This document shows positions 61,964 through 64,000 of a stretch of DNA of 64,000 nucleotides, one piece after another; positions within the stretch are counted from its first letter, which is position 1, and each line of letters opens with the position of its first letter. Origin of the DNA: Limnoglobus roseus (lineage in GTDB: Bacteria; Planctomycetota; Planctomycetia; Gemmatales; Gemmataceae); the NCBI RefSeq assembly GCF_008254045.1, contig NZ_CP042425.1, positions 6,138,001 through 6,202,000 of the forward strand, read 5' to 3'. Both the position numbers and the translations under genes were made by a program. The notes beneath the pieces were generated by a model that did no database searches, was not told the DNA's origin, and worked only from the letters and a program-made list of their open reading frames with translations.

Positions 61964-63284
61964 TTACCGGCACTCCACAGATCGCGGTTCGAACCGGACG
62001 TTCGCGCGGCGGTACAGCAGGGGCACCACGCCACGCGGGCCGTTCCGGTTCTTTTCGAGAAGCGCGTCCACGTCCTGAACGAGCGCCTTCGGGTCGGCGG
62101 GCTGTGGGTGCAGCAAGATCACGGAGTCGGCGTCCTGCTCGATCTGCCCGCTGTCGCGCAGGTCGCTGAGCTTCGGCTTCCCGTCCGTGCGGTTCTCGAT
62201 CTCGCGGTTCAGTTGGGCGAGCGCGACGACGGGAACCCTCGCGGTTCGGGCCAGTTCCTTTAGCCGCGTTGCCACCATGCCCACCTGCAGGTGACGTGGA
62301 TCACGAGCGTTTTCCGCGTGAACGAGTTGCAAATAGTCGATGACGATCGGCCCCACGTTGTGCCGCCGCACGGCCCGCCGGGTCGTCGAGGCGATGCGGG
62401 CGGCCGTTTGCCCGGGCCGGTCGTCGATCCACACCCGGCCGCCGTTCCAGCCCACCTTCACTGAGCAGACCTTGCCCAACTCGCTCGGGTTCAGTTTGTC
62501 CGTCCCGCTGATCCGCGACAGACTCACGTTGCTGACCATCGCCAAGAACCGTTCGGCTATTTCCTCGCGGGACATTTCGAGGCTGACCAATAACCCGGAC
62601 GTTCCTGCCGCGGCCGCGTTCAACAGAAGACCGGCGGTCAGTGCGGTTTTGCCGACGGACGGCCGCGCGGCCACGATCGTCAGTGTCCCGGGCCGCAACC
62701 CGCCGAGGAATTCGTCGAGGTCTGCGTACCCGGTCGCCACGCCCCGTGGCTTGCCAGCTAACTGCCGTTCGTCGATTCTTCCCTTCGCTTCCGCAATCGC
62801 CTCATCCGCGCTCACAATGCCGTCGCCCCGGCTCGCGGCGGTCGCGCCGATGTCGAACAGCTTTTGCTCGAAGTCGGCGAGCAGGTCCGCGGCTGGTTGC
62901 CCGGACGTTCGCGTCAGCCCGGTCATTTCGACCGCCAGGCGGTGCAGCCGTCGGACCGCTGCCGCGTTGCGCACCTGCTCAGCGTGGTAGAACAGGTCCG
63001 CCCCGGACCCGGCCCGGTCGAACAACTCGGCGAGGAACTGGGGGCCGCCGATCTCGTCCCGCTGGCCGAGGCGGACCAGTTCGGCGAACACCGTCTCGGC
63101 GCTCACCGGCCGGCGGGCCTGCGTCGGACAGGTGGCGGGCGGTTTCGAACACGAGCCGGGTGGCGTGGTGGGCGAAGTCGTCGGCCGTCACGACCGCGGC
63201 CGCGGCGTCCACGTGCTCCGCGCCGAGGAGCACGGACCCGCACACGACGCGCTCGGACTCACAAACGGCGTCGAGGTTGTTCAA
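61964..63284 (-). pseudogene. dnaB: replicative DNA helicase DnaB, frameshifted
   Basis: RecA-fold helicase. LRPGTLTIVAARPSVGKTAL holds Walker A, LLVSLEMSREEIAERFLAMV, IVIDYLQLVHAENARDP (Walker B) and VVALAQLNREIENRTDGKPK are all present, as is DLRDSGQIEQDADSVILLHP. The N-terminal domain (CGSVLLGAEHVDAAAAVVTA, DDFAHHATRLVFETARHL) is in another frame from 63284 (TTG start with GGGAG upstream); the two join near 63107-63120 if one base is removed, giving about 437 residues, normal for DnaB. Loads on DNA and unwinds at forks. Confidence 0.85.
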
Positions 63285-63442
63285 AACTTCTCTCCCTTCG
63301 TGTGTGGTGGCGTGGGGAGTACATCCCCATCGGGCACGCAGTACGGCATCACCGGCGGCGCGATCTCGTGCCGCGGCTATAGTGGACCCCGAAACTGAGA
63401 CCGCCAGGTAAGCTACTCTGGCGGCCCTCGGAGGTGGTCCTG

Positions 63443-63730
63443 ATGACGGCGAAGCGGAAGACCCACACGGCGGCGTTCAAAGCCCAGGTCGCTCTGGCCG
63501 CGGTGAAGGGCGACAAGACGGTCAACGAGTTGGCCGCCCACTTCGGCGTCCACCCGACCCTCATCCACGGGTGGAAGAAGCAACTCCTGGCCGGGGCCGA
63601 GGCCGTGTTCGCCGCCGGAGCGAAGGCGGTCGCCCCCGGCGACGACCAGACACCCGCGCTGTACGAGCAGATCGGCCGGCTCAAGGTCGAGCTCGACTGG
63701 GTGAAAAAAAAAGCTGCGACGTTCGGTTGA
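63443..63730 (+). CDS. IS3-family transposase OrfA
   Basis: 95 residues from ATG 63443 after GGAGG. HTH of the transposase_8 type: RKTHTAAFKAQVALAAVKGD, NELAAHFGVHPTLIHGWKK, then a leucine-rich helix (EQIGRLKVELDWVKKK). Ends just after an A9 run (63704-63712) that separates it from orfB. Confidence 0.85.
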   Translation: MTAKRKTHTAAFKAQVALAAVKGDKTVNELAAHFGVHPTLIHGWKKQLLAGAEAVFAAGAKAVAPGDDQTPALYEQIGRLKVELDWVKKKAATFG

Positions 63731-64000
63731 CGACCTGCGGCCGCTGATCGACCCCGGGCACGCCGACCTGAGCGTCCGTCGGCAGTGCCAACTGGTCGGG
63801 CTCGGCCGGGCCACGTACTACCGGGGGCCGGCCGAGGAGTCGGCCGACAACCTGGCCCTCATGCGGCGGATCGACGAGCAGTACACGGCCTGCCCGTTCT
63901 ACGGCAGCCGGCGGATCGCCCGGTGGCTGGCCCGCAACGGCCACCCGGCGAACCGCAAGCGGGTCCAGCGGTTGCTCCGGGTCATGGGCCTGGAAGCCAT
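63714..64000 (+). CDS. IS3-family transposase OrfB (partial)
   Basis: Reads DDLRPLIDPGHADLSVRRQC, then CPFYGSRRIARWLARNGHPA, RVQRLLRVMGLEA: the region before the DDE catalytic core, which lies beyond the window. It is in the +1 frame relative to OrfA; removing one A from the A9 run fuses the two. Confidence 0.8.
   Translation, partial: MRRSVDDLRPLIDPGHADLSVRRQCQLVGLGRATYYRGPAEESADNLALMRRIDEQYTACPFYGSRRIARWLARNGHPANRKRVQRLLRVMGLEA

Larger units (their letters stand above)
60039..64000 (+). mobile_element. second integrative element in tandem (partial)
   Basis: Begins at the shared att copy with a homologous integrase, an excisionase-like gene and a DnaB helicase, then an IS3-family element. 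Its right end and the third att copy would lie beyond the window. Confidence 0.8.
63383..64000 (+). mobile_element. IS3-family insertion sequence (partial)
   Basis: Starts near TGGACCCCGAAACTGAGACC, a plausible left terminal repeat, 100 bp before dnaB's start codon side. Contains orfA and the beginning of orfB; the right end lies outside the window. Confidence 0.75.

Noticed and set aside
1..64000. CRISPR arrays, retron or diversity-generating retroelement
   Set aside because: No regularly spaced direct repeats, reverse transcriptase motif or template/variable repeat pair was seen on reading.

Overview
The window is high-GC DNA that looks planctomycete, probably Gemmataceae. Support comes from the repertoire: a large von Willebrand membrane protein beside a MoxR ATPase, sugar-phosphate isomerase and Gfo/Idh/MocA genes, a divergent LexA and planctomycete-style phage genes. 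No rRNA or marker gene is present to fix the genus. Bases 1-19753 are chromosomal. They hold the vWA/MoxR pair, a complete branched-chain amino acid type ABC transporter operon (binding protein, LivH, LivM, LivG, LivF) followed by a RidA-like gene, metabolic and cell-envelope genes (isomerase/epimerase, class A serine beta-lactamase-like enzyme, oxidoreductase, two glycosyltransferases, nucleoside hydrolase, trpD), lexA, and tRNA-Val(CAC). Bases 19712-60038 are a 40.3 kb prophage inserted in the 3' end of tRNA-Val. A 44-bp exact repeat of the tRNA 3' end bounds it. Its left arm carries a tyrosine integrase, an excisionase-like HTH protein, and a leftward replication block (NrS-1-type primase-polymerase, RNase H, ParB-like proteins) studded with near-perfect odd-length palindromes. 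The middle is a rightward morphogenesis block: terminase, Mu-like head genes (DUF935-type portal, gpF, protease/scaffold, decoration protein, gpT capsid, gp36, gpG), then a siphovirus-like tail (tube, a G/GT pair with a -1 slippery site, hub-like protein, tape measure). A leftward accessory island interrupts it (barstar, a GspE-like fragment, a tail-like protein, a sigma factor). The right arm is a run of small, often Cys-rich, unknown genes with another sigma factor. The large terminase gene has an in-frame TAA and no lysis gene was recognised, so the prophage may be defective or depend on help. Bases 60039-64000 begin a second element integrated in tandem at the same site: a homologous integrase (frameshifted), an excisionase-like gene, a DnaB helicase (frameshifted), and the start of an IS3-family insertion sequence cut by the window end. 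The most interesting signals are the palindrome family in the ParB-like genes, a zinc-ribbon/Acb2-like (anti-CBASS) protein, a LivG ATPase with a membrane-spanning insertion, a 20-bp motif repeated upstream of phage genes, a three-way-junction RNA-like fold, and the tandem arrangement itself.
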